From Lachnospiraceae bacterium (GTDB lineage: Bacteria; Bacillota; Clostridia; Lachnospirales; Lachnospiraceae), in assembly GCA_015057455.1 (NCBI GenBank), contig SVEH01000011.1, positions 1-64,000 of the forward strand: DNA of 64,000 nt, given 5' to 3'. Below are positions 42,697 through 52,673 of this stretch, one piece after another. Both the position numbers and the translations under genes were made by a program. Numbering within the stretch: position 1 is the stretch's first letter; each line of letters opens with the position of its first letter. The notes under the pieces are model-generated. The model was not told the origin of the DNA, searched no databases, and was given only the letters and a program-made list of their open reading frames with translations.

Positions 42697-43944
42697 TTAT
42701 AGACTATGGATAAATAGCCCACTTCTTAGCTTTGGTTCGAACCAAGTTGACTTAGGTGGCATAAGCATATTCTTATCTGCAACATCGAACAATTCTCCAA
42801 TTGATGTTGGATACATTGCAAACGCAACCTTCATATCACTATTAACTCTTCTCTCAAGTTCTCCTAAGCCCCTAATTCCACCTATAAATGCTATTCTATT
42901 ATCTGTTCTTGGATCTTCTATTCCAAGTACAGGTCCTAACAAATAATCTTGTAATATAGCTACATCTAGCTTCTTAACAGGATCATCAAGAATCATACTG
43001 TCTGTCTTGGCATTAATTCTATACCACTTACCATCAACAAACATTCCCATCTCACCTTTTTTACTTGGAACAACTTGGCTTTCACCTTCACACTCAACAT
43101 CAAAGTTCTCTTTTACCTTATCCATAAATTGTTCCAAACTATATCCATTAAGGTCTTTTACTACACGATTATAATCCATAATCATAAGCTCTTCATCTGG
43201 GAATAATACTGATAAAAAGAAATTAAATTCCTCTTCTCCTGTCAATTCCATAAACTCTGGTTGTTCTTTACGTCTCTTAAGTCCAACCTTAACAGCTGAA
43301 GCTGCTCTATGATGTCCGTCTGCAATATATATATTCTCAATTGCTTCAAATCCATCTCTTATAGTTTGTATGTCTTCTGCTAATGCAATATCCCAAACTC
43401 TATGTCTAATTCCATCATCTGATACAAAATCATAAACAGCCTTATTGTTCTTTGTCTTATTAACAACTTCGTTAATCTCTGCCTTGCTTCTGTATGCCAA
43501 GAATATTGGTCCAGTTTGTGCATTACATACATCAACGTGTCTTATTCTATCAAGTTCTTTATCTTCACGAGTATTCTCATGTTTTTTAATTACATTATTA
43601 CAATAATCATCAATAGAAGCACATGCAACTATACCTGTCTGCGTTCTTCCGTTCATAGTCAACTCATATATGTAATATTTGTCTTCTCCATCAGATATAA
43701 AATCACCGTTCTCTATCATATTATCTAATATCTGTCTTGCCTTATCATATACTCTTGGATCATCTACTGCTATCTTCTCTTCAAATTGAGTCTCTGCTCT
43801 ATCAATTCTTAAAAAAGTATAGGCATCTCCATGAACCTTAGCTTTAGCTTCCTCACTGCTATAAACATCATAAGGAAGTGCTGCTATCTTACTTGCTTTA
43901 TCCTCCGCTGGTCTAATACATTTGAATGGTTTAATATGTGCCAC
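42697..43944 (-). CDS. DUF1015 family protein
   Basis: A 415-residue DUF1015 (PF06245) protein, beginning IKPFKCIRPAEDKASKIAALP with the GTG start at 43944 and AAAGGAGG upstream. The conserved IYIADGHHRAASAVKVG motif with a His pair is present, and RIDRAET and EDPRTDNRIAFIGG fit the family. Function is not established; family members often lie near serine biosynthesis genes in clostridia, and serA and serC are in this window about 10 kb away. It is a single-gene unit here. Confidence 0.85.
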   Translation of the reverse strand: MAHIKPFKCIRPAEDKASKIAALPYDVYSSEEAKAKVHGDAYTFLRIDRAETQFEEKIAVDDPRVYDKARQILDNMIENGDFISDGEDKYYIYELTMNGRTQTGIVACASIDDYCNNVIKKHENTREDKELDRIRHVDVCNAQTGPIFLAYRSKAEINEVVNKTKNNKAVYDFVSDDGIRHRVWDIALAEDIQTIRDGFEAIENIYIADGHHRAASAVKVGLKRRKEQPEFMELTGEEEFNFFLSVLFPDEELMIMDYNRVVKDLNGYSLEQFMDKVKENFDVECEGESQVVPSKKGEMGMFVDGKWYRINAKTDSMILDDPVKKLDVAILQDYLLGPVLGIEDPRTDNRIAFIGGIRGLGELERRVNSDMKVAFAMYPTSIGELFDVADKNMLMPPKSTWFEPKLRSGLFIHSL

Positions 43945-44143
43945 AATAATTTCCTCCTTTAATATACATGTTGTTATTTGTTTTATGCTATCACTTCGCT
44001 CTGTATATCTTCAAATAAATCTCAAGCAAGCAACACACTTTCTCACCTTTACAATATATTCCATTTTATAATAAATTCCTTTATAATACAAGGTTTTTTT
44101 ATTGTTTAACCCAATATATTTTTAGCTAAACTTCATGTCTTCT

Positions 44144-44857
44144 CTACTTCTCTTTTTTTATAGAATACTTATTTTTAAATGCTTCATAATCTCCTTTTGC
44201 AATGTGATATTGTTCCTTCAAATTATCATCACAAGTAACATATTTAACATCAATATCTTTTTCTTTTAATGCATCTGATATAATTTTCTGCAGATATGAT
44301 TTCTCCTCATAATTAGCCATAACTAAAGCATCTCTTACATACATAGGATTATTTCTAAGTAGTTCAACTTTTAAATTTATCTTCTTTCCTTTCAAGTAAT
44401 GCCACAAAAATGTAATACATGTTCTTGTATTTCCCTCTCTAAATGGATGTATGCTCCATAAATCTAATAAAAACTCTGTAACCACTCTTTCATTATCATC
44501 GTTTTTCTCCCATTCATATGAATTATACTTTTTAAACAATATCTTCAACTCATCTTTTATATATTTGTAATCACAATAATCTGCTGAACCACCTGATAAA
44601 ACACGCTCACTTTTAAATAAGTTTTCTTTTCTAAATGTTCCTGCAAAGTCATATATATCCCCAAACAAGTACTTATGAATACTAATAAGATGTTCTAAAT
44701 CATATGTGCATTTTATTCTTGTCCATCTAGTATCTAAACCTAATAGCTTAGTCACAATTTTCTGTATCTCAAGTTTTTCAAGCTTATCTTTATCTTTAAT
44801 TCCATATCTGTTAATCAATACATCAGTTCCTGGATAACAATGTTTTCCACCTGTCAT
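44144..44857 (-). CDS. Fic family protein
   Basis: A 237-residue Fic-domain protein, probably an AMP-transferase or related nucleotidyl transferase. The catalytic motif is HPFREGNTRTCITFLWHYL around residues 133-151, a slight variant of the HPFxxGNGRxxR consensus. The N-terminal YPGTDVLINRYGIKDKDKL and DIYDFAGTFRKENLFKSE are typical. GGAGG lies upstream of the ATG. The XRE gene directly upstream is the likely antitoxin partner. Confidence 0.85.
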   Translation of the reverse strand: MTGGKHCYPGTDVLINRYGIKDKDKLEKLEIQKIVTKLLGLDTRWTRIKCTYDLEHLISIHKYLFGDIYDFAGTFRKENLFKSERVLSGGSADYCDYKYIKDELKILFKKYNSYEWEKNDDNERVVTEFLLDLWSIHPFREGNTRTCITFLWHYLKGKKINLKVELLRNNPMYVRDALVMANYEEKSYLQKIISDALKEKDIDVKYVTCDDNLKEQYHIAKGDYEAFKNKYSIKKEK

Positions 44858-44946
44858 ATTCTCGTCCTCCTATATAAAGTCACTATATATAATACACTCA
44901 TTATTCATTCAGTTCATTGCAACAATCTAATTCTTCCATAAATCAC

Positions 44947-45303
44947 TCATTGAATATATTCTAACCCATTTACTCTTCTTTCTATTTCTTCTAATGATAT
45001 TTTCCCATCAATATAATCATCTAATACACCCAAAAATGTCTCATCTGGACCATTAGTTGCACTTAACACAATAGCCAACGCCCTTTCTACACTTTTCCTT
45101 CGTTCCTCACACCCCTTCAAGTACTCTTCAGATATTAACATTCCTTTATTCTCAAGTATAGTCTGTATCATACCTATAACATAAACTGGTGGTTTTCTTC
45201 TTCCTTGCTCCCAATCCTTTAATGTTGCAATTGGTATATTAAACATTTCTGCAAATTTTCTCTGACTTAAACCCGAATGCAAACGAAGTTCTCGAATCTC
45301 CAT
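44947..45303 (-). CDS. XRE regulator with VbhA-like C-terminal domain
   Basis: A helix-turn-helix protein of 118 residues from the ATG at 45303, which has GGAG at a normal distance; the ATG at 45312 is too close. Residues 1-60 form the HTH (LRLHSGLSQRKFAEMF, then ATLKDWEQGRRKPP). The C-terminal half (CEERRKSVERALAIVLS, then LDDYIDGKISLEEIERR) resembles VbhA-type Fic antitoxins, although the usual inhibitory S-x-x-x-E-G motif is not clearly preserved. It lies 89 bases before the Fic gene. An HTH-antitoxin fusion that controls both transcription and Fic activity is a plausible inference. Confidence 0.65.
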   Translation of the reverse strand: MEIRELRLHSGLSQRKFAEMFNIPIATLKDWEQGRRKPPVYVIGMIQTILENKGMLISEEYLKGCEERRKSVERALAIVLSATNGPDETFLGVLDDYIDGKISLEEIERRVNGLEYIQ

Positions 45304-45312
45304 AATACTCAT

Positions 45313-45606
45313 CTCCTTTATGTATATCTAAAAACATTATCAACAATTATATTATATATTATACGGCATTGCCACCCATATCTCAATATATTTTCAAATA
45401 ATCTTTTAAATTTTCCATAATTCCAATATAATCTAACATATATAAATATATCCCAAAAAACTCTTAGACATATCAAAAAAATATACTATAATTTAACGAA
45501 AACCTTCATTAAATCATAGTATATATACATTACATATTCATTGTATCTTCTATATCAATCATATATCTTATATTATTGTTATAAATTAATCATTCTAATT
45601 CTTTCC
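45313..45606. other. Intergenic region
   Basis: Holds the terminator 45481-45524. No gene and no other clear structure are seen. Confidence 0.5.
45481..45524 (-). terminator. 16-bp near-perfect stem-loop
   Basis: A 16-bp inverted repeat with one mismatch (45481-45496 with 45509-45524) lies about 80 bases downstream of the small exported protein gene on the minus strand. Confidence 0.5.
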
Positions 45607-46047
45607 TTATGGTAACATAGGCTTAATTTTTCCTATCTGAGTCATTGTAGTATCTGCCGCTTTTTCCTCAGTTTGAACATTCTCTTCTACAGTAGTATCA
45701 ACAGCTCCAACAATTTTTACTTCGGCTTTAGTTGCTCCTGAAGATGTAGGAATTTTATCATCTTCTATTTCTACTTGCAATACGCTTTCTTCTACTTCTT
45801 CAGCCTTAGCCATCTCTGTATCTGCTGTTGCAACAATACCTTTATCTTGCAAAATGCTCCCAGTATTTGATGATATATTTGATTGAATATTTATAGATTT
45901 CTCAGTTTTTTCGATTGGTTTAACATTTTGTGTTTCTTTTGTAGTATCTTCACTAGCTGCCACATTAATTTGAATCATACCCGCTACTAAAACAAGAATT
46001 CCAATAAAACCAATAACTGCATCTCTTTTACTTACTAATTTTTTCAT
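45607..46047 (-). CDS. Small exported low-complexity protein
   Basis: A 146-residue protein with a signal-type N-terminus (VIGFIGILVLVAGMIQINV) followed by a Thr-, Glu- and Lys-rich extracellular region ending with IGKIKPMLP. No domain is recognised, and it is probably secreted or anchored by its N-terminal helix. It has a weak GGGG ribosome site and sits alone between the XRE gene and the transglutaminase gene. It is likely a real gene because of its clean signal peptide, but its function is unknown. Confidence 0.6.
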   Translation of the reverse strand: MKKLVSKRDAVIGFIGILVLVAGMIQINVAASEDTTKETQNVKPIEKTEKSINIQSNISSNTGSILQDKGIVATADTEMAKAEEVEESVLQVEIEDDKIPTSSGATKAEVKIVGAVDTTVEENVQTEEKAADTTMTQIGKIKPMLP

Positions 46048-46219
46048 AATAAAACCCCTTTATTTCATAACAACTCCATACCCTTTACTTGTCCTGTAAT
46101 AATATTGTAACATTTTTGTTATATCTGTGCAACATTACTATGGCGTTTTATTTATTATCATTACTAATCATTCACCTTTATCAACTTATAATAGCATACT
46201 ATAAATAAACAAGCTATAA

Positions 46220-48706
46220 CTAATGGAGCAGGCTACGAACCTTTACATATTCATCTTGTGCAATTTCATTTTTTCCAAATCCTGCTCTATCCAAAATATC
46301 TATAACCACATTTGTCTCAACGCCATCAAATATCAATATTTGATTCTCCACAAGCCACTCTATCTGCTCTTTATAATTCATTTTGGTCCTTAATTCTGCG
46401 TATTTTCTTCTTTTCTTCTTTAGATATTTTGAATATTCCATTATTAGCTTATCATTTATGCCTGCTTTATAATACTTTAGCTTATAGGCAATTAGTTGTT
46501 TTAACTTAATAATAGCAAATATTATCAATATTGTAAGTAATATATATATTAGTCCTTTTACAAAGTCAGATGTAATAAAATCTTCCGTCTCTCTCTGTCC
46601 TATAGTTAAATCTGTCGTTTCTTGGCCATCTTCTCCATTATCTTCCCTGAAAATATTCATAAATCTACTCCAGAATGCACTTCTTTCTTCCTCTTGGGCT
46701 GATGGCGTTACTTCTATCACTTTCCAACCATAATCATCATCATATATTTCAACCCATGCGTGAGCACTAGCATCTGATACTTTAACATCAATTACAGCTG
46801 TTTGCTCAAGTTCTGAATAACCATCATAGTATTCCTGGAATTTTTTTGTTATGTCCATTAAACTGTTATTTAACATATTTTCATAGGACACCGCGTATCC
46901 CTCAACATATCTTGCCGGTACCCCCATATATCTTAGTGCCAATGTAGCGGTTGTAGCAAAATGAACACAATATCCTTTTTTCTTATTCTCTAAGAAGTCT
47001 GTAATAAAATCTTTTCCTCTTTCCAAACCACCTGGATTCAATGTATATGGATAATTTGCTTGAAAATATTCGGATATTTTTCCTACCATTACATCTGCTT
47101 CCATACCTTGTTTTAAGCCTACATTATCACAAAACTTCTTTAATGTTTTACTATTAGCTAGAGAATATGTTAGCCATTTATTTTTATCAATGGATCCTTC
47201 TATTTTTTTATTATTTTTCTTTAGTTTTGGATAATATTCAAATGTAGTTTTTTCTCGTATTCTCGTGATTTTACCCATATTCTCTTCTGTATAGTATGGA
47301 GTGAAATCTAACATTCCTATTGCAACATTTTCTATATCTAGCTTCGCCTTTGAAGAATATTTATACCCTTCGTCATAGGCTTCTTTTAGAACGTTTCCAT
47401 ATATTAATCTATTCACCTTATTGTCTTTATTATCGTTTTCATTATCATTTTCTTCTTCGTCATCTTGTTTTTCTATAATCTCTTCATTATCACTCTGTCC
47501 TTCGGCATATTGTTTATCAGCGTCTTGCCCTATACTTATTTCAGCACCTTCCCAATAATTTCTATAAGGAATATAATTACCATAGTGACGCTCTTTTAGA
47601 TACAAAGTATCATATGAATATGGTGCCATTGTCAAAATAAAATCTGTATTATAGTCAAGATTTACATTTGATATTCCACCTAAAGCACCTGAATTCATAC
47701 CTCCTACATGAGAATATCTATTCATAATTCCCATTAAACCTGACTGCCAGAAATTCCCCACCTGGTCCATATTTTCTTTTTTGATGCTGCTTATTCTTAA
47801 CTCATCTTTTTTATTATCTTCATCATGTTGATAATATGTTTTCTTTGGTACAATTACTTGCATAAATATTGCAACTAGCATTGTTACAGCAAATATATGC
47901 ACACCAATTGTTACAAATGTCTTTATACTATATATTCCACTTATTTTTTTATCATTAGAATCTTTTTTCCCTCTAAATATAATGCCTTTTTTTATTTTAG
48001 GTTCTTCCATTATATATACACTATCGCTATCGATTTTGTATGCAAATCCAGCCTTTTTAAATATAAATCCTAGCATACATCCTGTAATCAACATAACTAG
48101 ATATATAATATCTGGCTCTCTTTGTACATATACCGGAATCATACAAAATGTCACACCTAATATCAAGGCATCAATATACATCATTTTCTTCAAAACCCAC
48201 ATATTATATAGTAGGGTTAACACCACACCTATAAATCCCATAGATACATTTACAGCCATATATCTATCATTTATAGGTTCTGTATATGTTCGTATACCTG
48301 AAAATTCAAAAAACTCCTTGGCAAATACATTTAAATCATTTAATACTGAGTAAAATCCACTGTTAATGTATAAACTGCCACCCATTCCTACTGCTAATAT
48401 TACCAATAATATTAATATATTCCCAAAATTCTCTGTCTTCTTATTATAATAGATGCAAGATAAATATATTGCACAGAGAAACAAAACTAGATTTAATACT
48501 ACACCATTATATTTTATTCCTGTTGCCGATACATATCCTAGCACTGTTCCCGCCGACATTAAGTACACTATAATTCCCTTGAATATAAGTGTCCACAGAC
48601 GATTTTCCTTTATATCATACAGATGTTGATGTACTTTTATTCCGTCACACAACTGTAACTTGTCCTCTTTAGTGGGTTTCTTCTTTTTAAATATCAATGT
48701 TTCCAC
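46220..48706 (-). CDS. Transglutaminase-like membrane protein (TgpA family)
   Basis: An 828-residue membrane protein. About seven transmembrane helices occupy residues 30-320, followed by a long extracytoplasmic part with a transglutaminase-like domain: catalytic Cys near residue 580 in GYCVHFATTATLALRYMG, His in ASAHAWVEIYD and Asp in DDDYGWKVIEVTP. One further transmembrane helix (YILLTILIIFAIIKL) follows before a cytoplasmic tail. The MoxR-DUF58-TgpA order matches a conserved bacterial operon. Its substrate is not known. It is the last gene of the unit. Confidence 0.85.
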   Translation of the reverse strand: METLIFKKKKPTKEDKLQLCDGIKVHQHLYDIKENRLWTLIFKGIIVYLMSAGTVLGYVSATGIKYNGVVLNLVLFLCAIYLSCIYYNKKTENFGNILILLVILAVGMGGSLYINSGFYSVLNDLNVFAKEFFEFSGIRTYTEPINDRYMAVNVSMGFIGVVLTLLYNMWVLKKMMYIDALILGVTFCMIPVYVQREPDIIYLVMLITGCMLGFIFKKAGFAYKIDSDSVYIMEEPKIKKGIIFRGKKDSNDKKISGIYSIKTFVTIGVHIFAVTMLVAIFMQVIVPKKTYYQHDEDNKKDELRISSIKKENMDQVGNFWQSGLMGIMNRYSHVGGMNSGALGGISNVNLDYNTDFILTMAPYSYDTLYLKERHYGNYIPYRNYWEGAEISIGQDADKQYAEGQSDNEEIIEKQDDEEENDNENDNKDNKVNRLIYGNVLKEAYDEGYKYSSKAKLDIENVAIGMLDFTPYYTEENMGKITRIREKTTFEYYPKLKKNNKKIEGSIDKNKWLTYSLANSKTLKKFCDNVGLKQGMEADVMVGKISEYFQANYPYTLNPGGLERGKDFITDFLENKKKGYCVHFATTATLALRYMGVPARYVEGYAVSYENMLNNSLMDITKKFQEYYDGYSELEQTAVIDVKVSDASAHAWVEIYDDDYGWKVIEVTPSAQEEERSAFWSRFMNIFREDNGEDGQETTDLTIGQRETEDFITSDFVKGLIYILLTILIIFAIIKLKQLIAYKLKYYKAGINDKLIMEYSKYLKKKRRKYAELRTKMNYKEQIEWLVENQILIFDGVETNVVIDILDRAGFGKNEIAQDEYVKVRSLLH

Positions 48707-48847
48707 CCTTTCACATTGTTATTCTCTCTTCTCATATAATGCTTTACATCTTTTCTTTACATTTAATATTTTTTCTCTATCGTTTTCTAATGTACTGTTT
48801 ATCTAATATCTCTTCATATAAATCTTATATTACCTTATATATATTTA

Positions 48848-49921
48848 TCAATTCTCTATAACCTTCACACAAGCCTCTTGCCCTTCTAGTTTTACTAACA
48901 CATAATTTTTCACTTTTATCTTTGTATTTCTAATATAATCTAGGGCAAATGCAATATTTTTACTTATTCCTGCGTCATACATTTCCCTAAAAGCCTTACC
49001 TATCTCTTGTTTATTCATTATTTCACATTCACCAAGTTCACTAAGTTTATCATTCCACCATAACAACTTAACTGGAATTCCTTCATTTAATGAATGTCGT
49101 ATCATATTATAAGAAAGTGCAATTACACTATCCAAATATCCTCTTTCACCTGATGTATCAACTAAAAGTGTCAATTGATTTTCTGATAAACGTACTCTTT
49201 CTTTAACCATTAACTCATCTTTTTTGGCCGACACTTTCCAATGAATATCTTTTATTCTATCTCCTGGTACATACTCTCTTATATTACTTACATCTGAAAA
49301 ATCATTTCCCTTCAGATTATTTTCTTCATTTTGAGTTAAACCTTCTGTATAACTACCTTTTTGAGAATCTGATATTTCCTCTTTTTGTGGCATAACATAA
49401 ATATTTTCTTCTATATTAATATTGTGTACAAATGTTATCAATGACATTATATCTCTTACTTCTATTGAACTTATTTTTACAAATGCTCTTCCACATTTAT
49501 TAAACATTAGAGGTAATTCGTGTCTAGTTTTACCCTTTGGACCAACTGGTACTTTGTATTCTAATACTTTATTTGACTCATACAAATCATTACCTAGTTC
49601 CATATTTATCTTGCAAAATGGCGCTGCTATAATAGTTGGATTATTCATAATCAAACCTATACCTACATTGGAGTTCCTTGTAACTTCTTTATCAGAAATA
49701 GCCATTGTAAACTTTAGATTCTTTTCCATATAAATCCCTACAACTATAGAATAAATAGGCAGTACAATCAAAGTAGCTGTCAGATAAATAAACATGTAAC
49801 CATTTACATATATAACTCCCCATATACATGCCATAATAATAAGTGCATATACTACTGCAATATTAATATTTACTTTTATCTTTCTTTCACCTTTTCTTGA
49901 ATTAAATGAATAGCTCTTCAT
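48848..49921 (-). CDS. DUF58 membrane-anchored protein
   Basis: A DUF58 protein of about 357 residues from the ATG at 49921, which has an AGGGAT ribosome site. Two N-terminal transmembrane helices (VVYALIIMACIWGVIYV, then MFIYLTATLIVLPIYS) are followed by the family core (VPGDRIKDIHWKVSAKKDE and LTLLVDTSGERGY, a VWA-like segment). It is encoded between MoxR and the transglutaminase, in the usual order, and likely forms a membrane complex with them. Confidence 0.85.
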   Translation of the reverse strand: MKSYSFNSRKGERKIKVNINIAVVYALIIMACIWGVIYVNGYMFIYLTATLIVLPIYSIVVGIYMEKNLKFTMAISDKEVTRNSNVGIGLIMNNPTIIAAPFCKINMELGNDLYESNKVLEYKVPVGPKGKTRHELPLMFNKCGRAFVKISSIEVRDIMSLITFVHNINIEENIYVMPQKEEISDSQKGSYTEGLTQNEENNLKGNDFSDVSNIREYVPGDRIKDIHWKVSAKKDELMVKERVRLSENQLTLLVDTSGERGYLDSVIALSYNMIRHSLNEGIPVKLLWWNDKLSELGECEIMNKQEIGKAFREMYDAGISKNIAFALDYIRNTKIKVKNYVLVKLEGQEACVKVIEN

Positions 49922-50057
49922 CTTATCCCTGCCTTTATTGTTAAATTTTCTATATATCTTACATATAGTATTTTTACAATTTTTCTGTATAATCACTTGA
50001 ATTTTTTACATCTTATTATATATATGCATATTTATATGGTTTTGAATCGTAATAACT

Positions 50058-50981
50058 CTAATTCCTCGGAACCTCCACACTTTTTATTAATTCTTTAATA
50101 GCCTCATCTATTGTATATCCTTCTGTTCTTGCCTTTGTAGATAGTTTTACTCTATGACCAAATACATCTTTACATACGCTTTGTACATCTAGGGCATTTA
50201 CAAAATCTCTATTTTCCATAACTGCATAAGCCTGAGATATTTTTAACAATGATATTGCGCCTCTTGGACTTACTCCCATTGAAAATAATTCATGGTCACG
50301 AGTTCTCTCTGCTAGATTTGTAATATACTCATATATGTCATCATGAACAAATACTTGTGACACTTTTTCTCTTAACTCCTCTAATTCTTTTAATGTTAGA
50401 ACCTTGGCAACCTGCGCAGCTTTATTACCATGTTTTCCTTTTAATATCTCAACTGCATCACTATGTTCTGGATATCCCATAGATAAACAAACCATAAATC
50501 TATCTAGCTGAGACTCTGGCAAAAGCTGTGTTCCTGATGAACCATATGGATTCTCTGTTGCAATAACTACAAAGGGACTAGGTAATTCCCATGTCTCTCC
50601 TTCGGCACTAACATGGCCTTCTTCCATAACCTCAAGCAATGCAGATTGTGTCTTTGGAGATGTTCTGTTAATCTCATCTGCAAGGAAGAAATTACAGAAA
50701 ATCGGTCCTTTTCTAAACTCAAACTCTTTGCTTTGGCTGTTAAACATAGAGAAACCTAATATATCACTAGGTAAGACATCTGGTGTAAACTGAACCCTCT
50801 TGTAGTCCATCGATAAGGTTTGGGCAAATGTTGTTGCAAGAGTAGTTTTACCAACGCCAGGTATATCTTCCATTAAAATATGCCCTCCTGCTAAAATCGC
50901 AGCAAGTACCTTAGTAACAACATCATCTTTTCCTTTTATAACTTTATTAACTTCATTTTGAATTTCTTTTAATTTATCCAT
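50058..50981 (-). CDS. MoxR-type AAA+ ATPase
   Basis: A 307-residue MoxR AAA+ protein. The Walker A motif is MEDIPGVGKTTLATTFA, Walker B is FLADEINRTSPKTQSALL, and sensor residues follow in VIATENPYG and LPESQLDRFM. Such ATPases act as chaperone-like helpers for the DUF58 and transglutaminase partners encoded next. The start has a good GAAGGTG site. First gene of the three-gene operon. Confidence 0.92.
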   Translation of the reverse strand: MDKLKEIQNEVNKVIKGKDDVVTKVLAAILAGGHILMEDIPGVGKTTLATTFAQTLSMDYKRVQFTPDVLPSDILGFSMFNSQSKEFEFRKGPIFCNFFLADEINRTSPKTQSALLEVMEEGHVSAEGETWELPSPFVVIATENPYGSSGTQLLPESQLDRFMVCLSMGYPEHSDAVEILKGKHGNKAAQVAKVLTLKELEELREKVSQVFVHDDIYEYITNLAERTRDHELFSMGVSPRGAISLLKISQAYAVMENRDFVNALDVQSVCKDVFGHRVKLSTKARTEGYTIDEAIKELIKSVEVPRN

Positions 50982-51278
50982 TTTCTACACCTTCCTATAT
51001 TTTTATACAATATTCCCTATCTATACTTATCGACTATTTTAATTTATCCGTTATACTACCAGTTATACCTATTGTTTAATTAACAATATAGTTCCCCATC
51101 ACCAATAACTTCTAATGTCAGAACAACGATAATAAAATTATATCCCCGCTAGAAGAGTTTTTATAAGAATAACCATCTCAAAGTGTACTTTTCCCTAAAA
51201 AAAGCCAATAATCTGGCATATATCCATACTATTGGCTTCTTTCTTTAATACTTCCATTTAATATCAAATGAAATAATT
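50982..51278. other. Intergenic region
   Basis: Contains the terminator 51202-51238 of the Rpn-like remnant and the presumed promoter region of the MoxR operon. No clear promoter was identified and no gene is seen. Confidence 0.4.
51202..51238 (-). terminator. 9-bp stem terminator
   Basis: A 9-bp stem (51202-51210 with 51230-51238) with an A-tract upstream and T-rich sequence downstream follows the Rpn-like remnant. Confidence 0.55.
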
Positions 51279-51793
51279 CTACTCACCTATTATTTCTAAG
51301 TCTACATATTCCTTAATCTCATCCTGCGAGATTCCTACTATATCTGATATTTCCTCTATTGCGTATTCCTTTTTCAGTAGATTTTTTATTATTAATGCTC
51401 TTTCTTCTTCACGTCCTACTTCTCTCTCTGCCCTTTTATACTTCTCCATCTCTTCTTCTTCATTAAATTCAAATATAGACATATATGTAACCTCCGCTCT
51501 TTGATCCCTCAGAAAGTCTTTCAATATATCATTGGATATACAATAGTCTATTGCATTCTCTACTGCTTCCCCAATGGACATATCCCTTTTATACTCTCTG
51601 ATTTTTTCTACATATGTGCAATAATCTTTTAATTTCTTGCAATGTTCCTTTATAGTATAATTCATTTCGGCATTAATATTCAACACTTTTACTACAAGTT
51701 CTAACTCAGGCTCTACTTCATGCTTCTGATATAGACTTGATAATCTGTATTCACTTACCTCTGATACACCATTTTTTTTACAACATAATTATA
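51279..51793 (-). pseudogene. 3' remnant of an Rpn/PD-(D/E)XK nuclease family gene
   Basis: The frame reads VSEVSEYRLSSLYQKHE, then LELVVKVLNINAEMNYTIK and DYCTYVEKIREYKRDMSIG, which resemble the C-terminal half of Rpn family (PDDEXK_2) proteins. The catalytic N-terminal half is missing: the frame opens about 30 codons before the first plausible start (51686) and then meets a stop. The C-terminal Glu- and Arg-rich region and a HTH-like end (EEISDIVGISQDEIKEYV) remain. It is read as a decayed transposase-associated nuclease. Confidence 0.6.
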
Positions 51794-51853
51794 TACCAAC
51801 GTATATTTCTTTAACCTACAATTTTTTAAACTCCCCTTATTTCTTTGTCATCA

Positions 51854-51910
51854 AAAAGAGTATCTCTCTATAAGTTATTTTTTCAAAAAGCTTATAAATC
51901 GACACTCTCT
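51854..51910 (-). terminator. Weak nested stem-loop
   Basis: A GAGT/ACTC outer pairing with an inner TATAAG/CTTATA stem lies downstream of the small membrane protein gene and is followed by T-rich sequence. Confidence 0.35.
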
Positions 51911-51925
51911 TTTAGTTCTTACTTC

Positions 51926-52129
51926 TTATTTATCTTTTTCTAAACGAATTTTTATATTCATTAACGCTGCAACAATAGCTAGTATAAATGAAACAATTAA
52001 CATCCCTACACTAATCCACAGATATACCGTTCCCAATATAATTTCTTTATATAATAAAATTCTCATAATTATTGATATTGTTACCAACATCCCCATAATT
52101 AGAACTATTTTCTTAATTTTACTATTCAT
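51926..52129 (-). CDS. Small two-TM membrane protein, unknown function
   Basis: A 67-residue protein from the ATG at 52129, which has a proper distance to GGAG; the ATG at 52135 is too close. It has two hydrophobic helices (IVLIMGMLVTISIIMRIL, then VYLWISVGMLIVSFILAIV) and a charged tail. No family is recognised. It directly follows the next gene by about 20 bases, so the two are probably cotranscribed. Confidence 0.5.
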   Translation of the reverse strand: MNSKIKKIVLIMGMLVTISIIMRILLYKEIILGTVYLWISVGMLIVSFILAIVAALMNIKIRLEKDK

Positions 52130-52148
52130 AATCATACTCCTCTAACTT

Positions 52149-52673
52149 TTATTTATATACCTTTTTTCCCTCATTTCCTTTTTTATACCAATATTGTATT
52201 CCTATTGCTCCTCTTGTTTTAACTGCTTTGTTCCAAACAATTTTTTTAGAATCAACAGTATCATTTTCCTCATTATTTTCAACTATATCAGTATTAACAT
52301 CATCATATACATCTGTATTGTACTTTTCTCTTTCACATTGATAGCTAGTTATATTATCAATATCTCCAGCATTATATGTATATACTTCTTTTGATATAGT
52401 ATTGTTATCTATATATAACTTTGTAAAATCCTTTGTATCACTTTTTCTTATATATACACAATTATCACCATTTTCTGTTTTGTTACTTATAACATACCTA
52501 ACACCATCCACTATTTTTTCAGAATATACTGAACCAAAATCAATCCTATTTGATTCAGACGCTTTTACTCTAAACATATTTTTATTTATTACTACTCCAA
52601 TTATAATTGCTATTACTAAAACCATAGCAATCCCTTTAAAATTTCCTTTTTTAAATATTGCCTCTTTTTTCAT
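52149..52673 (-). CDS. Membrane-anchored exported protein, unknown function
   Basis: A 174-residue protein from the ATG at 52673, with GAGGAG upstream. The N-terminal stretch (GIAMVLVIAIIIGVVI) is a signal anchor, and the rest is an extracytoplasmic region rich in Asn, Asp and Glu (ENNEENDTVDSKKIVWN) with no clear domain. The ATG at 52790 would add an unlikely N-terminus. It may be an adhesin or stress-related small protein; no family is recognised. Confidence 0.5.
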   Translation of the reverse strand: MKKEAIFKKGNFKGIAMVLVIAIIIGVVINKNMFRVKASESNRIDFGSVYSEKIVDGVRYVISNKTENGDNCVYIRKSDTKDFTKLYIDNNTISKEVYTYNAGDIDNITSYQCEREKYNTDVYDDVNTDIVENNEENDTVDSKKIVWNKAVKTRGAIGIQYWYKKGNEGKKVYK

